Source: Shinisaurus crocodilurus
Lineage: Eukaryota; Chordata; Lepidosauria; Squamata; Shinisauridae
Reading direction: 5' to 3'
Assembly: GCA_021292165.1 (NCBI GenBank)
Contig: CM037876.1
Coordinates: 310,818,492 to 310,882,491, forward strand
DNA length: 64,000 nt
The notes under the pieces are model-generated. The model was not told the origin of the DNA. It saw only the letters and a program-made list of their open reading frames with translations, and made no database searches. The translations under genes were made by a program, and so were the position numbers. Shown piece after piece: positions 1 to 9,589 of the stretch (within the stretch, counting starts at the first letter, position 1; each line of letters opens with the position of its first letter).

Positions 1-126
1 TGTGGTGATTCGTTGTGCACCGATCTCCCCACATAAAACAATTTCACGCACAGGCGTCTTCCAACCCAACCCAACCCAACCCAAATCCTGGAAGACAATC
101 TTACTCGGTCACGAGTGATCGCCTGA
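1..126 (+). mobile_element. Non-LTR retrotransposon 3' tail and CCAAC repeat (GCH1 intron 1)
   Basis: Positions about 84-123 carry a 40-bp segment (beginning CCTGGAAGACAATC) that recurs at 4179-4217 at the end of a clearer LINE copy, so this is a second 3' end of the same element. A short pentamer array (CCAAC) lies at about 62-82. Confidence 0.55.
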
Positions 127-345
127 TGACTTTTCAGTGCCAGGCAAAACCTTTTTATTTGCCTAGGCATTTTAAATTATTGTATTTTCAACTGGTTGAA
201 TAGTTATTCCTCTCAATTTCATGTGTTTACATTTGTTTTTAATTGTATTGTAGATTTCAAAAAATTTTATGTGTACCACCTTGAGATCCATTTTTGGATG
301 AAGGTGCTGTCTATACATTCTTAAAACAAATAAATGAAATAAACC
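127..345 (+). mobile_element. L2-like LINE 3' end
   Basis: The GGCAAAACCTTTTTATTTG segment followed by a T-rich stretch, a 'CCACCTTGAGATCC' block and a terminal AATAAATGAAAT resembles the 3' ends of reptile L2 LINEs. It lies in GCH1 intron 1, about 90 bp before exon 2. Confidence 0.5.
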
Positions 346-436
346 GGGAGTGGGGCAGGGAAGGAGCAGGCATAAAACACAATTGCTCATTTGTTGTATC
401 TTGCAACTGCTGCTAATGCAACTGGCTTGATTTCAG

Positions 437-546
437 ATGTACTAAACGATGCCATATTTGATGAAGACCACGATGAGATGGTGATTGTGAAGGACATAGA
501 CATGTTCTCGATGTGTGAACATCACCTGGTTCCATTTGTCGGAAAG
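437..546 (+). CDS. GCH1: GCH1 exon 2 (GTP cyclohydrolase 1, internal coding exon)
   Basis: GTP cyclohydrolase 1 converts GTP to 7,8-dihydroneopterin triphosphate, the committed step of tetrahydrobiopterin synthesis, as a cytosolic homodecamer. This 110-bp exon follows an acceptor ending TTTCAG and precedes a GTAATT donor. It starts with the last two bases of an Asp codon, then encodes [15 protein letters not shown] and onward to HHLVPFVGK, matching human residues about 115-151. The CEHH motif holds two zinc ligands (Cys141 and His144, human numbering). The pyrimidine tract before the acceptor is weak. Exon 1, with the N-terminal region that contributes to GFRP-dependent regulation, lies upstream of the window. 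The exon is identified by near identity to the vertebrate protein and by exon length and phase. Confidence 0.97.
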
Positions 547-667
547 GTAATTTTAACTAACTTCCCGCCCACCCCCTTACGAATAGGCCAGTGATTCTAA
601 ATATTTCGTCCGCAAAAGCTATGTGGGATTAATCAGCAAGTTATCAGAGGTGACTTTGGAGGCAATG

Positions 668-1003
668 ACTGGGCTCAGACAACACGATGACCCACACTTG
701 AGGGTTGAGTATGGGTTGAGTGTGGGTTGTCGTTGACGCATGGGCTGTCGATGAAATGTGGGTTATTGTGTTTTCTCAACCCAGCCACACTAACAAACCA
801 TGGTTTGTCAACCATGAACAACCCATGAAGAGAACCCATGGTTGTTGGGTTGTGAACTGTGGGTTATTTGTGGTTAACCATGGTTTGTTAGAGCGGCTGG
901 GTTCAGACAACATGATAACTCATGGTTCAACAACAGCCAACGGTTCAACAACAACCCATACTCAACCCTTGAGTGTGGGTCATCGTGTTGTCTGAACCCA
1001 GCC
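668..1003. mobile_element. Foldback DNA element with long inverted ends
   Basis: The left end (CTGGGCTCAGACAACACGAT) and right end (ATCGTGTTGTCTGAACCCAG) are inverted copies. Internal blocks such as AACCATGGTTTG and AACCCATGG also pair across the centre. It is a non-autonomous element of unknown superfamily. Related fragments appear near 22930-23097, 42695-42800 and 60040-60365. Confidence 0.65.
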
Positions 1004-1299
1004 AATATATCATTGGGGAGAGAGCAGTTATGCCAGGAAATAGGGCCATCGGAGTAAGGTATAAAACACTTTGTGGGCTGCCTCATGGTTTGGCCAGGTA
1101 GCAGGCTTCATGAGGAATTGGATGTGCCTCCAGCTACAGCTGATTTCCAGAGGGTGGATGTGTACAGCCTCTTCCCTGGGCTGGCCACCTGTTTGTTCAT
1201 TTAATACATGTACGTGGTTGTGGTCCTCGCATAGTTTGTGCATTACGTGTGGGGATCATTATAAGTGTGCATTCCATATGTTCCTGCCTGATGGCTAAG

Positions 1300-1745
1300 A
1301 CCATCTTTGGAGGCTCTTCTCTGGGTACTGCCATCTACAATGGCATGGCGGATGGCTACCAGCAAAAGAGGCTTCTCTGTCGTGGCCCCCTGCCTGTGGA
1401 ATGCCCTTCCGCCTGGATCCACCTGGCTTCTTCACTGTCTACAGTCGGATGCCAGGTTAAGTCCTTCCTCTTCCAGCAGGCATTTAACCTTTAATCTGTT
1501 GCTTTGATTATTGACTTTACTGGTGGCTTTTAAATATTCTTAATATTTGTAGTGTTTTTAATGTTTTAATATTTTAGTATTATTTTGATACGTTCATTGT
1601 TGCATTTATTGTTTGTGTGTGTGTGTGGGGGGTTGTTTTACTGTTGAGTTGGGTTTTTTTTTTAATGATTGTAAACCACCTTGAGGTCATTTTCCAGCTG
1701 AGTGGTACATAGACTTGATTGATTAATTAATTAATTTAACTGTTG
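1300..1745 (+). mobile_element. L2 LINE, ORF2 C-terminus and 3' UTR
   Basis: One frame reads FSVVAPCLWNALPPG, the typical end of L2 ORF2. It is followed by an untranslated part with the 'AAACCACCTTGAGGTCAT' block and an ATTAATTAATTAA-like end. It is 5'-truncated and degenerate. Confidence 0.7.
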
Positions 1746-1944
1746 TGATTCGAGGGAGAGGGAGTCAATGGGATGATAGGGGAAAACAGATTGCCTAAAA
1801 AAATGAGACTGTGCTCCTTTTCTTCTCTGGAACAGTCATTTCGTACATCATTACTCAGTGCCAATAGATACAAGTGATAGCCCCTTTTTCACATAACTCT
1901 GACCTGTTCTACTCCATCTCCTTTTACAGCTGCCCTCATGTCCT

Positions 1945-2183
1945 GTTCTATTTATTTATTATATTTATACCCAGCCCTTTTTTCCTGCAAGGATCCCAAG
2001 GCAGCTTACATAATCCTCCTCTCCATTTTGATCCTCACAACAACCCTGTGAGGTAGACTAGGCTGAGAGTCAGTGACTGGCCCAAAGTCACCCAGTGAGC
2101 TTCGTGGCCAAGTGGGGACTTGAACCCGGATCTCCCGAGTCCCAGTCCAACACTCTCACCACTATGCCACACTGGCTCTCGTT
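1945..2183 (-). mobile_element. Sauria SINE, full length
   Basis: Read on the minus strand it has the tRNA-derived head (GCCAGTGTGGCATAGTGGT type, with an A box and a B-box-like GGTTCAAGTCC), the middle GGGCCAGTCACTGACTCTCA, and the tail CAGGAAAAAAGGGCTGGGTA with ATAAATAAATA. This is diagnostic of the squamate Sauria SINE family. Confidence 0.85.
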
Positions 2184-3267
2184 ATGTATTATGTTTTATA
2201 TTGGCTCCTTCATTCACCACCAGGCTTGCAGTTGGACCATTAAACAAGAAGCCAAACTATCAAACTATCAAAAAATAAAATAAAAATCCAAACTAGGATC
2301 CAGGGAAATCCAAATCCTATTACTAGAATAAATGCCTATGTTTTGTTTATCTTGATTTTAATTCTGCTTCAAAGATTCAGGTTTGCAAAGTTGAATTTTT
2401 TTGGATCGCAAGGAATGGGGGGACGACGACAAAAAAGAAACGGGAGGATTCAGCTAACTGAGTCTAGAACTGAAAGCGTTGCTTGTTTGATGCAGCTTTT
2501 CCGAGAGCGCGTGGGGTGCGGCCTGGACAAAGGCTCTCTGGCAACTGCCAGCAGATCTTCCAGACGCGATTTCCAGAAGCCTTCCGGGAGCAAGAGGCTT
2601 CCGCTGGCTTCCCTCTTGAAACGCCGCTCCACTCTCGCTGTGGCAGCCGCCTCGCCTCGGCTGTAATAGGTTCTGACATTTCATTTCAAAGCCCTCTGTG
2701 GAGCGGCCCCAGCGGCCTGCCTCGCAGGCAGGCATCTGTGCATTAAATCTGATCACCCTGGACATAAGCTTTGATCTTTTCCAGGGCACGCGGGGCCCCG
2801 TTTGAAATGGCCCCCGGGGCACAGCACGGCACAGGACCTTCTGTGAGCAATTTTCTGTCAAGCTCACCTTTTGCTTCTCACCCCCCCCCGCATCCCTTCT
2901 TTCTCCTTTTGAAATAGAACCTTTGCACAAAAAAAGCACGAGCGTTCTCCCTTGATAAAAGTCCTGGATGCTGAAAGATCAGGGTTGAATCAGCTTGTCC
3001 TGTTACCCCTTTCGATGCCCCCTCTGCCTGTTGCCCCTTGCGAGAGAAAAAGAAACCGGGTGTGTGGGGGGGGAGCAAACATCCCTTCCTTCCAGGTTCT
3101 CCAACAGAATGGGGGCACAGTGCCCCTCTTCTCCCATTCCCCCAGTGCCATAAGTGAAGAAAGGATGGCAAAAGATTCGGGATCGTGCCAAAAATCTCAA
3201 GCAAGGTCTTGCATGTTTGTTTTGGTTTGATTTGTTGTGATGCCGTATTTATTTTATTTATCTAGTG
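2184..3267. other. Unique intronic DNA (GCH1 intron 2)
   Basis: No repeat family was recognised. The part at about 2420-2880 is GC-richer, with balanced composition and no low complexity, and is a candidate conserved non-coding block. Open frames here lack recognisable domains. Confidence 0.4.
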
Positions 3268-3403
3268 CAGTGTTCTCCGACCTTGGGTCCCCAGATGTTT
3301 TTTGGCCTACAACTCCCAGCATGCTCCAGCCAGCGTAGCTGGCTGGTGCATGCTGGGAGTTGTAGGCCAAAAACATCTGGGGGCCCAAGGTCGGAGAACA
3401 CTG
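3268..3403. mobile_element. hAT-like palindromic MITE (family A), copy 1
   Basis: A near-perfect inverted repeat beginning CAGTGTTCTCCGACC and ending in its reverse complement. Each arm contains CTACAACTCCCAGCATG. The target duplication is not clear at this copy. Confidence 0.85.
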
Positions 3404-3448
3404 ATTTATTCCTTTATTCCTTTATTCAGGAGTTAGCACTTCCTAGGG

Positions 3449-3584
3449 CAGGGCTCTCCAACCTTGGGTCCCCAGATGTTGCTGGACTACAGCTCCCAGA
3501 ATCCCTTGCCATTAGCCATGCTGGCTGGGTATGCTGGGAGTTGTAGGCCAAAAACATCTGGGGACCCAAGGTCGGAGAGCCCTG
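3449..3584. mobile_element. Palindromic MITE, variant with CAGGGCTCTCC ends
   Basis: Same architecture as family A but with termini CAGGGCTCTCCAACC / GAGAGCCCTG. The left arm has the variant core GGACTACAGCTCCCAGAATC, while the right arm has the standard core, so the arms are not equivalent. It lies 45 bp from copy 1. Confidence 0.8.
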
Positions 3585-3826
3585 ATCTACCGCCTTCAGT
3601 GTCCATTAGAGTAGAAGAGCGCAAGCCCCTGGCACAAGAGGGCCTTACAGTTCAAAGTTTGACATGGAGGGGAAATGGAGGAAGAGGAGGAAAAAATGGA
3701 AGCGAGGATAGACAGGGAAGCAGCATGCAGTTGCCTCAGTTACACATGGTTAAGCCTAGTTATGGTTGGGCCGGGGAACTATGGGGTTGTGTGCTCCAAA
3801 TCCTACCTATATATTAGGTCAGTATA

Positions 3827-4243
3827 AGAGGTTTAAAGATGTTCTTAAGGCTAATCTAAAAAAAAAAATGCAGTATAAACATCGAGAACTGGGAAGCTCT
3901 GGCCCATGAACGATCTAACTGGAGGTTGGCCTTTCACAAAGGTTCCATGGACTTTGAAGAAGCCCGAGTGCAAGGTGAAAGGGAGAAGCGCGCTAAGCGA
4001 AAAGAACGTCAAACGAATCCTTTACAGGACCACCTTCCATCTGGTGACCTGTGTCCTCACTGTGGGAAGCTGTGTGGATCTAGAATTGGCCTCCACAGTC
4101 ACTTACGGACCCATCACTGGAATCTACACAATTTTTAAAGAATTTCCTCTTTTTATAATTTCCCTTTTTGTAATTTTATCCTGGAAGACAATCTTACTCG
4201 GTCACGAGTGATCGCCTACTACTACTACTACTACTACTATATA
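3827..4243 (+). mobile_element. Non-LTR retrotransposon, ORF C-terminus with C2H2 finger and 3' tail
   Basis: Frames read RFKDVLKANLKK, then after a frameshift in an A-run, ENWEALAHERSNWR, EEARVQGEREKRAKRKER and CPHCGKLCGSRIGLHSHLRT, ending at a TAA at 4136-4138. A short 3' UTR ends GTGATCGCCTACTACTACTA, a trinucleotide tail. A single C-terminal C2H2 finger after a basic region is a feature of some LINE clades. The clade is not certain. Confidence 0.65.
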
Positions 4244-4245
4244 TT

Positions 4246-4425
4246 AGGCGTGTTGAGCCTCTTTCAGCCCAAGGGCTGGATTCCGTTTTGGAAAAGCTCT
4301 GGGGTTGGGTACATTCCAGTGGTGGATGGGGCTGAAGGCTGAAAGGGCAGGTCAAAGTAACAAAAATACCAGCATATTCTAGCTTAAAGTAACTAAGCCT
4401 TAGGAGAGGCATTACAGCCTTTTGG
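4246..4425. repeat. Dispersed repeat shared with 38110-38290
   Basis: Order and wording of blocks (CTCTTTCAGCC, GAGCTTTTCC-like, CATTCCAG, GAGAGGC, CTTTTGGAAAA) match a segment at 38110-38290. A weaker relative of the first part lies at 16670-16795. The family is unknown. Confidence 0.45.
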
Positions 4426-6176
4426 AAAATTTAGGGGTGGGGACGACTTGCAAAAGCCAGGAAGCCACCAAACAATCGGCAGTGGGAGGAAAGGGGAGGG
4501 GGGAAAGAAGCCAGAGCAAGGGGGTGTAGCCCCCTGGGGACCCCAGGCAGGCTGGATTTGGACCGCAGACAGGTGAGATCCTGCACAGATCTAGCTCTGT
4601 GCTTAGGAGGGTCCATAAAGACCAGCACACAGTGTGTGCATAAACAACTCTCCCTACCTCCGCTCTGTTAAGTGTGCCATCGGACTCGGGCGGGGGGAGG
4701 AGTGTCTTGCTTACACAAACCATATTCAGGGAAGAGGTTCTTGGCCACCGACTGCAGCCTGGTGCCCATGTTTTTTGGAACTCTGGGACCTGACGGTGGC
4801 CAACTTCTGCCCTAGGACCTACGGAAGATAGGTTGGGGTCTTCTCCTGACGTCCTTCAAGTTGGATGACCCCCAAACCTGGCTCTGAAGCTTGCTTTTTG
4901 CTCTGACCCTCCCTCATAAGCCTACGACACTGTGACGCCCAAAAGATTCTTCTCTCCAGGGAAAGTACATTCTGTGGCTTTTCTACATATTTCCGTTTTG
5001 TTTTTCTTGCTAAGCAGTTTCAGCTCATTTGGGAATGGGACAACTTGTCCCTCCTTGCTACGCCAATGAAATCGCTTCCATGTTCTGCTAAGCGCCTGTC
5101 GATCCTTTGATCACACGTGCCCCATTCGTGAGGAAGGCTCGGAGGTTACATTTGGTAATAAATGTGACCAGGGTTCTAGTCTTGCCCTTCCAAGGTAGTT
5201 CTCCATGAAAAGCAGAATAGGTAAAAGCTGTTATATTTTATTGAATCACACTCTCTCCTGGTCGAGAGCTTGCAAGCTTTTGAGCTTTACAGAACTCTTC
5301 AGGTAGAATGGAAAAGTGCCCCAGACGAAGTGTAACTCGGAGGCATGGGCCTGTTGAACACCATCAGAAATGGGTCTATTCAGACAGGGGAAGTGAACTA
5401 TATTGTGCTTTCCCAGAGGGGTACAAAACTGAGCTGTACCAAGTTATTAATACTTAGTCAGGGTCAAACGTAACCATAGAGGCAGACTAAGCAGTTTAGG
5501 GCAATACCGTTCCCGGGGCATGCACCATGCCAGTAGCAACGCATGAGTCCAGATTCTCCTGTAGTCTCCTGCATGACCAGCACTGCTTGCAAACTGAGTG
5601 AACCCCAGAATCCTTTGGAATGTTGCAGGGGCGGCGGTGGGCCTTTGCACAGTCATCATCATTTATCTGTAACCCACTTTTTCCTCCAAAAGGAAGCCGA
5701 AAGCGCCTACAGCAGCATACAGAAAGAAATACAATGGTATCAAATAAAATATCAAAAGACAGCAACACGAAAAATGATCTAACAACAAATATACGACAAT
5801 AAACCTATAAACTGTCTTTCAAATCAAGACTTATAAACACCAAGGGCCTAAAAGGGTGGGGGGGAACCCCTCACCAACTTTTATTGTGCTCCCGTCTAGA
5901 GGAAATTCCTGCTTGCCACATGTGAGTGGCTATGCGCAGACTGGAAAGTAGTTTTAGCTGTTTTTCCGTCTCCCCAGGAAAACCACGGGAAATGTAGTTC
6001 TGTGGAGGATTGAGCTTCACAGAGAATTATTTGCACCTTCACCCAACTGCATTTTCTGGGGTTCTTTACAAGACGCCATGACCGTTAAACTGCTACAAAA
6101 CCAATATAAGTTTGTAGAGTAAACATGCCCCGTGCAAAATAGGTTTCAGTTCTCATCTATTATTAGCAGCCTAGTG
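4426..6176. other. Intronic DNA without recognised gene (GCH1 intron 2)
   Basis: About 5200-5330 resembles the tail of an old LINE-type repeat, and 5660-5800 resembles a LINE 3' end on the minus strand (ATAAA-rich). The rest is unassigned. No supported coding region. Confidence 0.35.
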
Positions 6177-6319
6177 CAGTGTTCTCCAACCTTGGGTCCC
6201 CAGATGTTTTTGGCCTCCAACTCCCAGCATGCCCCAGCCAGCATAGCTAGCATGCTGGCTGGGGCATGCTGGGAGTTGTAGGCCAAAAACATCTGGGGAC
6301 TCAAGGTTGGAGAACACTG
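6177..6319. mobile_element. hAT-like palindromic MITE (family A), copy 3
   Basis: Termini CAGTGTTCTCC / GGAGAACACTG. The flanks GCCTAGTG and CACTAGTG resemble an imperfect 8-bp duplication. The centre is slightly longer than in other copies. Confidence 0.85.
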
Positions 6320-6479
6320 CACTAGTGCATCAGAATGTTAAATTCTGCATGGATCTGTGTGGCTATTTTGAGACTTTGAAATAAGCTTAATAAACCTTAA
6401 ACCTCTCAAGGTTGTTCCCTGCCTCTTCCGTTCTTTACAGAAAAGAAAGAAAAAAGGGAAGTGAGTTCATGAGACCATG

Positions 6480-7309
6480 TTGGATTTCTGCTGGTTCTTG
6501 ATCTCTTGCAATTGCACGCCCTCTAATGAGCTCCGGACTCTCAGGGAACAAGTTTGTTCCCTTGAAGCCAAGGTTGCTGACCTGGAGAAGCTAAGAGGGG
6601 TCGGTGACCGAGACCTTCAGGGACCTAATGACGGTGTCCCAATCCTGGCGCGACAGCTCCTCTGCTGTCACAGAGAATGGGGGTCTCAGGAAGGAGGGCA
6701 TCATTCTGTGGAAGAGGGAAATGATCCCTTAGAAAGGACCCATTCCTTGGAAGACGAACAAATATCCTCTCTTGCAGAGGATGTGACTCGAGGAGGCAGG
6801 GGGCTTGTGGTATTGGGGCGATTTGATCATTAGACATATAGACAGGTGGGCTTGTGATGGGTGTGTAGACCGCATGGTAAATTGCCTGCCTGGTGCCGAT
6901 ATCACACGCCATCTAGATAGCTTTGTAGATAGTGCTGGGCTGGAGCCAGTGGTCCATGTTGGTACCAGTGACATGGGGAAATGTAGTCATGAGGTCCTGG
7001 AAGGCAAATTTAGGTTGCTAGGTAGGAGGTTGAAGTCCAGGACCACCAAGGTGGCCTCTCTGCTGAGCCTTTTCTGTGGCGGCCCCCGTACTGTGGAACT
7101 CTCTCCCGAGTGACCTCCGCCATGCCCCCTCTCTGCTGAGCTTCCGCCGCTCATTAAATACTTGGGTATTCAGGCGGGAATATGGGGTGGGCTAATTATC
7201 TTAAAATTTTATATTGCTTAACTGTATTTTATTCTGTTTTTATCTTGTATTTTTATCTGTGTACATTGCCCAGGGTTGCCGGTTGCCGGCCAGATGGGCG
7301 ATAAATAAA

Positions 7310-7358
<49 letters not shown>

Positions 7359-8650
7359 AATTCTTTGAAATGCTCCCTGTTCCATGCGCAGGGCCAGCTA
7401 GACAGGTGAAGCTGAGGGGTCTCAATGCGTAGATAAGACAGTGACGTAGGGTGGAGGGGTTCAAATTTGTTCAGCACTGGGGAACATTTTGGGACAAGCC
7501 GGGCCCGTACAAGAGGGTCAGGCTCCACTTGAACCAAACTGGAACCAGGCGGCTGGCGCAAAGCATAAAAAAGGGTGGCAGAGCAGCTTTTAAGCTGAAC
7601 ACTGCTTGGGGAAAGCTGACAGGAGCCAGGAAACATCTGGTTCAGGTTGAATCATTCCTAGGGGATGAAGATGAAAAAGTTTCTGATTGCCCAAATGGAG
7701 GTGGGGAGGAAAGAGGCCATGAGCATAAGGTGAATCATGATAGCAAATCAAAGAGACCTAAGTGCCATTGCAGGAGATGCACCTGGCAGAGACACCTGGG
7801 AAGGAACACCATGGATAGGTGTTTCTAGGCAAATGCTAGAGGCCTCCGAGCCAAAATGAGGGAGTTGGAGTGCCTGGTTGCAAAGGAGAACCTAGATATA
7901 GTGGGCATTATGGAAACCTGGTGGAATAGAGGGAGCCAGTGGGATACAGTCATCTCTGGATATAAAGTGTATAGAAAGGACCGGGAAGGGCGTACCGGAG
8001 GAGGTGATGCTCTGTATGTCAAAGAGGGCATAGTCTCGAGCAGACTAGAAAACCTAAAAGGGGCAGACTCTTCCACAGAAGCACTGTGGGTGCCAATACC
8101 AGTCTCCAAAACTAATTTAGTACTAGGAACATGGTATTGTCCCCCAGACCAGGTTGCCCAGGGTAATCTTGAGATGGAAAATTAAATCAGGGAGGCCTCC
8201 AAACGAGGAAGTGTTGTAATAATGGGTGGCTTCAATTACCCCCACATTGGCTGGATAAATGTATGCTCCAGTCATGACAAAGAGGTTAAATTTCTTGATG
8301 ACCTAAATGACTGTGCCCTAGAACAGTTGGTCATGGAACCGACCAGAGGGGAGGCGACCCTGGATTGAATCCTAAGTGATGTTGCCCAGGACCTAGTAAG
8401 AGATGTAAATGTCGTTGAACCAATTGGAAACAGTGACCACAGTGCAATCAGCTTTAATATACTGTACATTTAAGTGGAAAATTGGCAAGGAAGTCCAGCA
8501 CAGTCACATTTGTCTTCAAAAGAGGAAACTTCTCTAAAATGAGGGAACTGGTAAAAAGGAAGTTGAAAGAGAGAATCAAGAGGCTTAAATCCCTTCATGA
8601 TGCTTGGAGGTTACTCAAAAGCACAACAATACAAGCTCAGCTAGCGCCCC
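6480..8650 (+). mobile_element. CR1 LINE, ORF1 esterase region and ORF2 endonuclease, degenerate
   Basis: ORF1 remnants include the coiled-coil segment ELRTLREQVCSLEAKVADLE and an esterase-like part (HVGTSDMGK, GKFRLLGRRLKSR). The endonuclease part of ORF2 starts near 7856 with MRELECLVAKENLDIVGIME, then TWW, GYKVYRKDREGRTGGGDALY and, in another frame, MGGFNYPHIGWI. Stops and frameshifts interrupt both ORFs. An L2 tail is inserted at about 7054-7365. The element ends near 8650 without its RT domain. Confidence 0.8.
7054..7365 (+). mobile_element. L2 LINE 3' end nested in CR1, with ATT microsatellite tail
   Basis: LFCGGPRTVELSP-like ORF2 end, then CTTAACTGTATTTTATTCTG, 'GCCAGATGGGCGATAAATAA' and a long ATT run. 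The host CR1 resumes at CTTTGAAATGCTCCCTGTTC. An uninterrupted second CR1 copy at 31140-31210 (minus) shows that this segment is an insertion. Confidence 0.75.
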
Positions 8651-8995
8651 AGCAGCAGTGATGCCAAAGGCAGGGTTCCCCCCTTTGGGAGGGGATGCTT
8701 CAGGGAGGGAATGCAAGGGGAAGGACCACCCCCCTAACATCAGGTTGGTTGGCTTTTGCGGTTCTTGTGTGTGGGCGGGATTGTTTTTTCTCTTGAAATC
8801 TGGTCATGGGCCTGGAAGAGAGGATATGGGGCCAAGTGGGGGGACCTGAGGGGGCTCCAGTTAATGTGGTTACGGGTCAAGGGAGATACGGTATTGGTAG
8901 GTGGGCTAGCCAGGTTAGGGGAACATGGCCCAGACCGTTAATGGCTGTGTTGTGTTCCAGCCCTCCCTGCACCTGCAGGTTGGGTGGTTGCCCTG
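8651..8995. other. Unassigned intronic DNA
   Basis: G-rich stretches with no recognised repeat or gene. Confidence 0.35.
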
Positions 8996-9508
8996 TCAAC
9001 CTGCCTTCAGGTCTCCGGATGCTGCTTTCAAATTCCGGATCAGTTCAAAATAAGACCTCCATTATCCATGATTTATTAGTGGATGTGGCCGGCAGCCAAT
9101 CTGGCATGCATAACCGAGACCTGGGTGGATGAGCAGGGGGGAGTCAGTCTCTCCCAGCTCTGCCCACTGGGGTACTTGGTGTAGCATCAGGGTAGACCTG
9201 AGGGCCGGGGAGGGGGGGTTGCCGTGGTCTGTAGGAATTCTGTCTCTCTCTCCAGGCTCCCTGTCCGTCTGACTACTGGTCTGGAGTGTTTGCACCTTGT
9301 GTTGGGCCAGCGGGATGGATTGGGGATTCTGTTGGTGTATTGCCCACCCCGCTGCTCAACAGACTCCCTACCTGAGCTGACAGAGGTGGTCTCAGGAGTG
9401 CTGGTGAGGTCCCCCAGAGTTTTGGTTCTAGGGGATGTCAACATTCACGCTGAGGGCACTTTGTCTGGGGTGGCTCAGGATTTCGTGGTCATTGTGTCAT
9501 CTGTTTCA
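8996..9508 (+). mobile_element. L2 LINE endonuclease-domain remnant next to GCH1 exon 3
   Basis: Read with frame shifts it gives NKTSIIHDLLVD, ITETWVDEQGGVSLSQLCP, GRGGGVA, LLVYCPPRCSTDSLPELTEV and [16 protein letters not shown]. These are the conserved blocks of the apurinic-type endonuclease of L2 ORF2. The segment continues as AQDFVV to within about 25 bp of the exon 3 acceptor. Confidence 0.75.
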
Positions 9509-9533
9509 TGGCCTTTCCCCCCCTCTCCCCCAG

Positions 9534-9589
9534 GTGCACATTGGTTATCTTCCTAACAAGCAAGTGCTCGGACTCAGCAAACTTGCAAG
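9534..9589 (+). CDS. GCH1: GCH1 exon 3
   Basis: This 56-bp exon encodes [18 protein letters not shown] plus the first two bases of an Arg codon (human about 152-170), part of the tunnelling-fold core of the enzyme. The acceptor is a strong C-rich tract ending CCCCCAG, and the donor is GTAAGA. The split Arg codon is completed by the first base of exon 4, so the phase is consistent. The preceding intron is 8,987 bp and full of transposons. An L2 endonuclease remnant runs to within about 25-30 bp of this acceptor. Confidence 0.97.

Noticed and set aside
3268..3584. CRISPR-like array of repeated units
   Set aside because: Repeats are dispersed palindromes with target duplications in a vertebrate genome, not direct repeats with spacers.
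3926..4138. C2H2 zinc-finger host gene (CPHCGKLCGSRIGLHSH)
   Set aside because: A single finger at the end of a basic tail, followed by a LINE 3' UTR and trinucleotide tail shared with 84-123. It is a retrotransposon ORF end.
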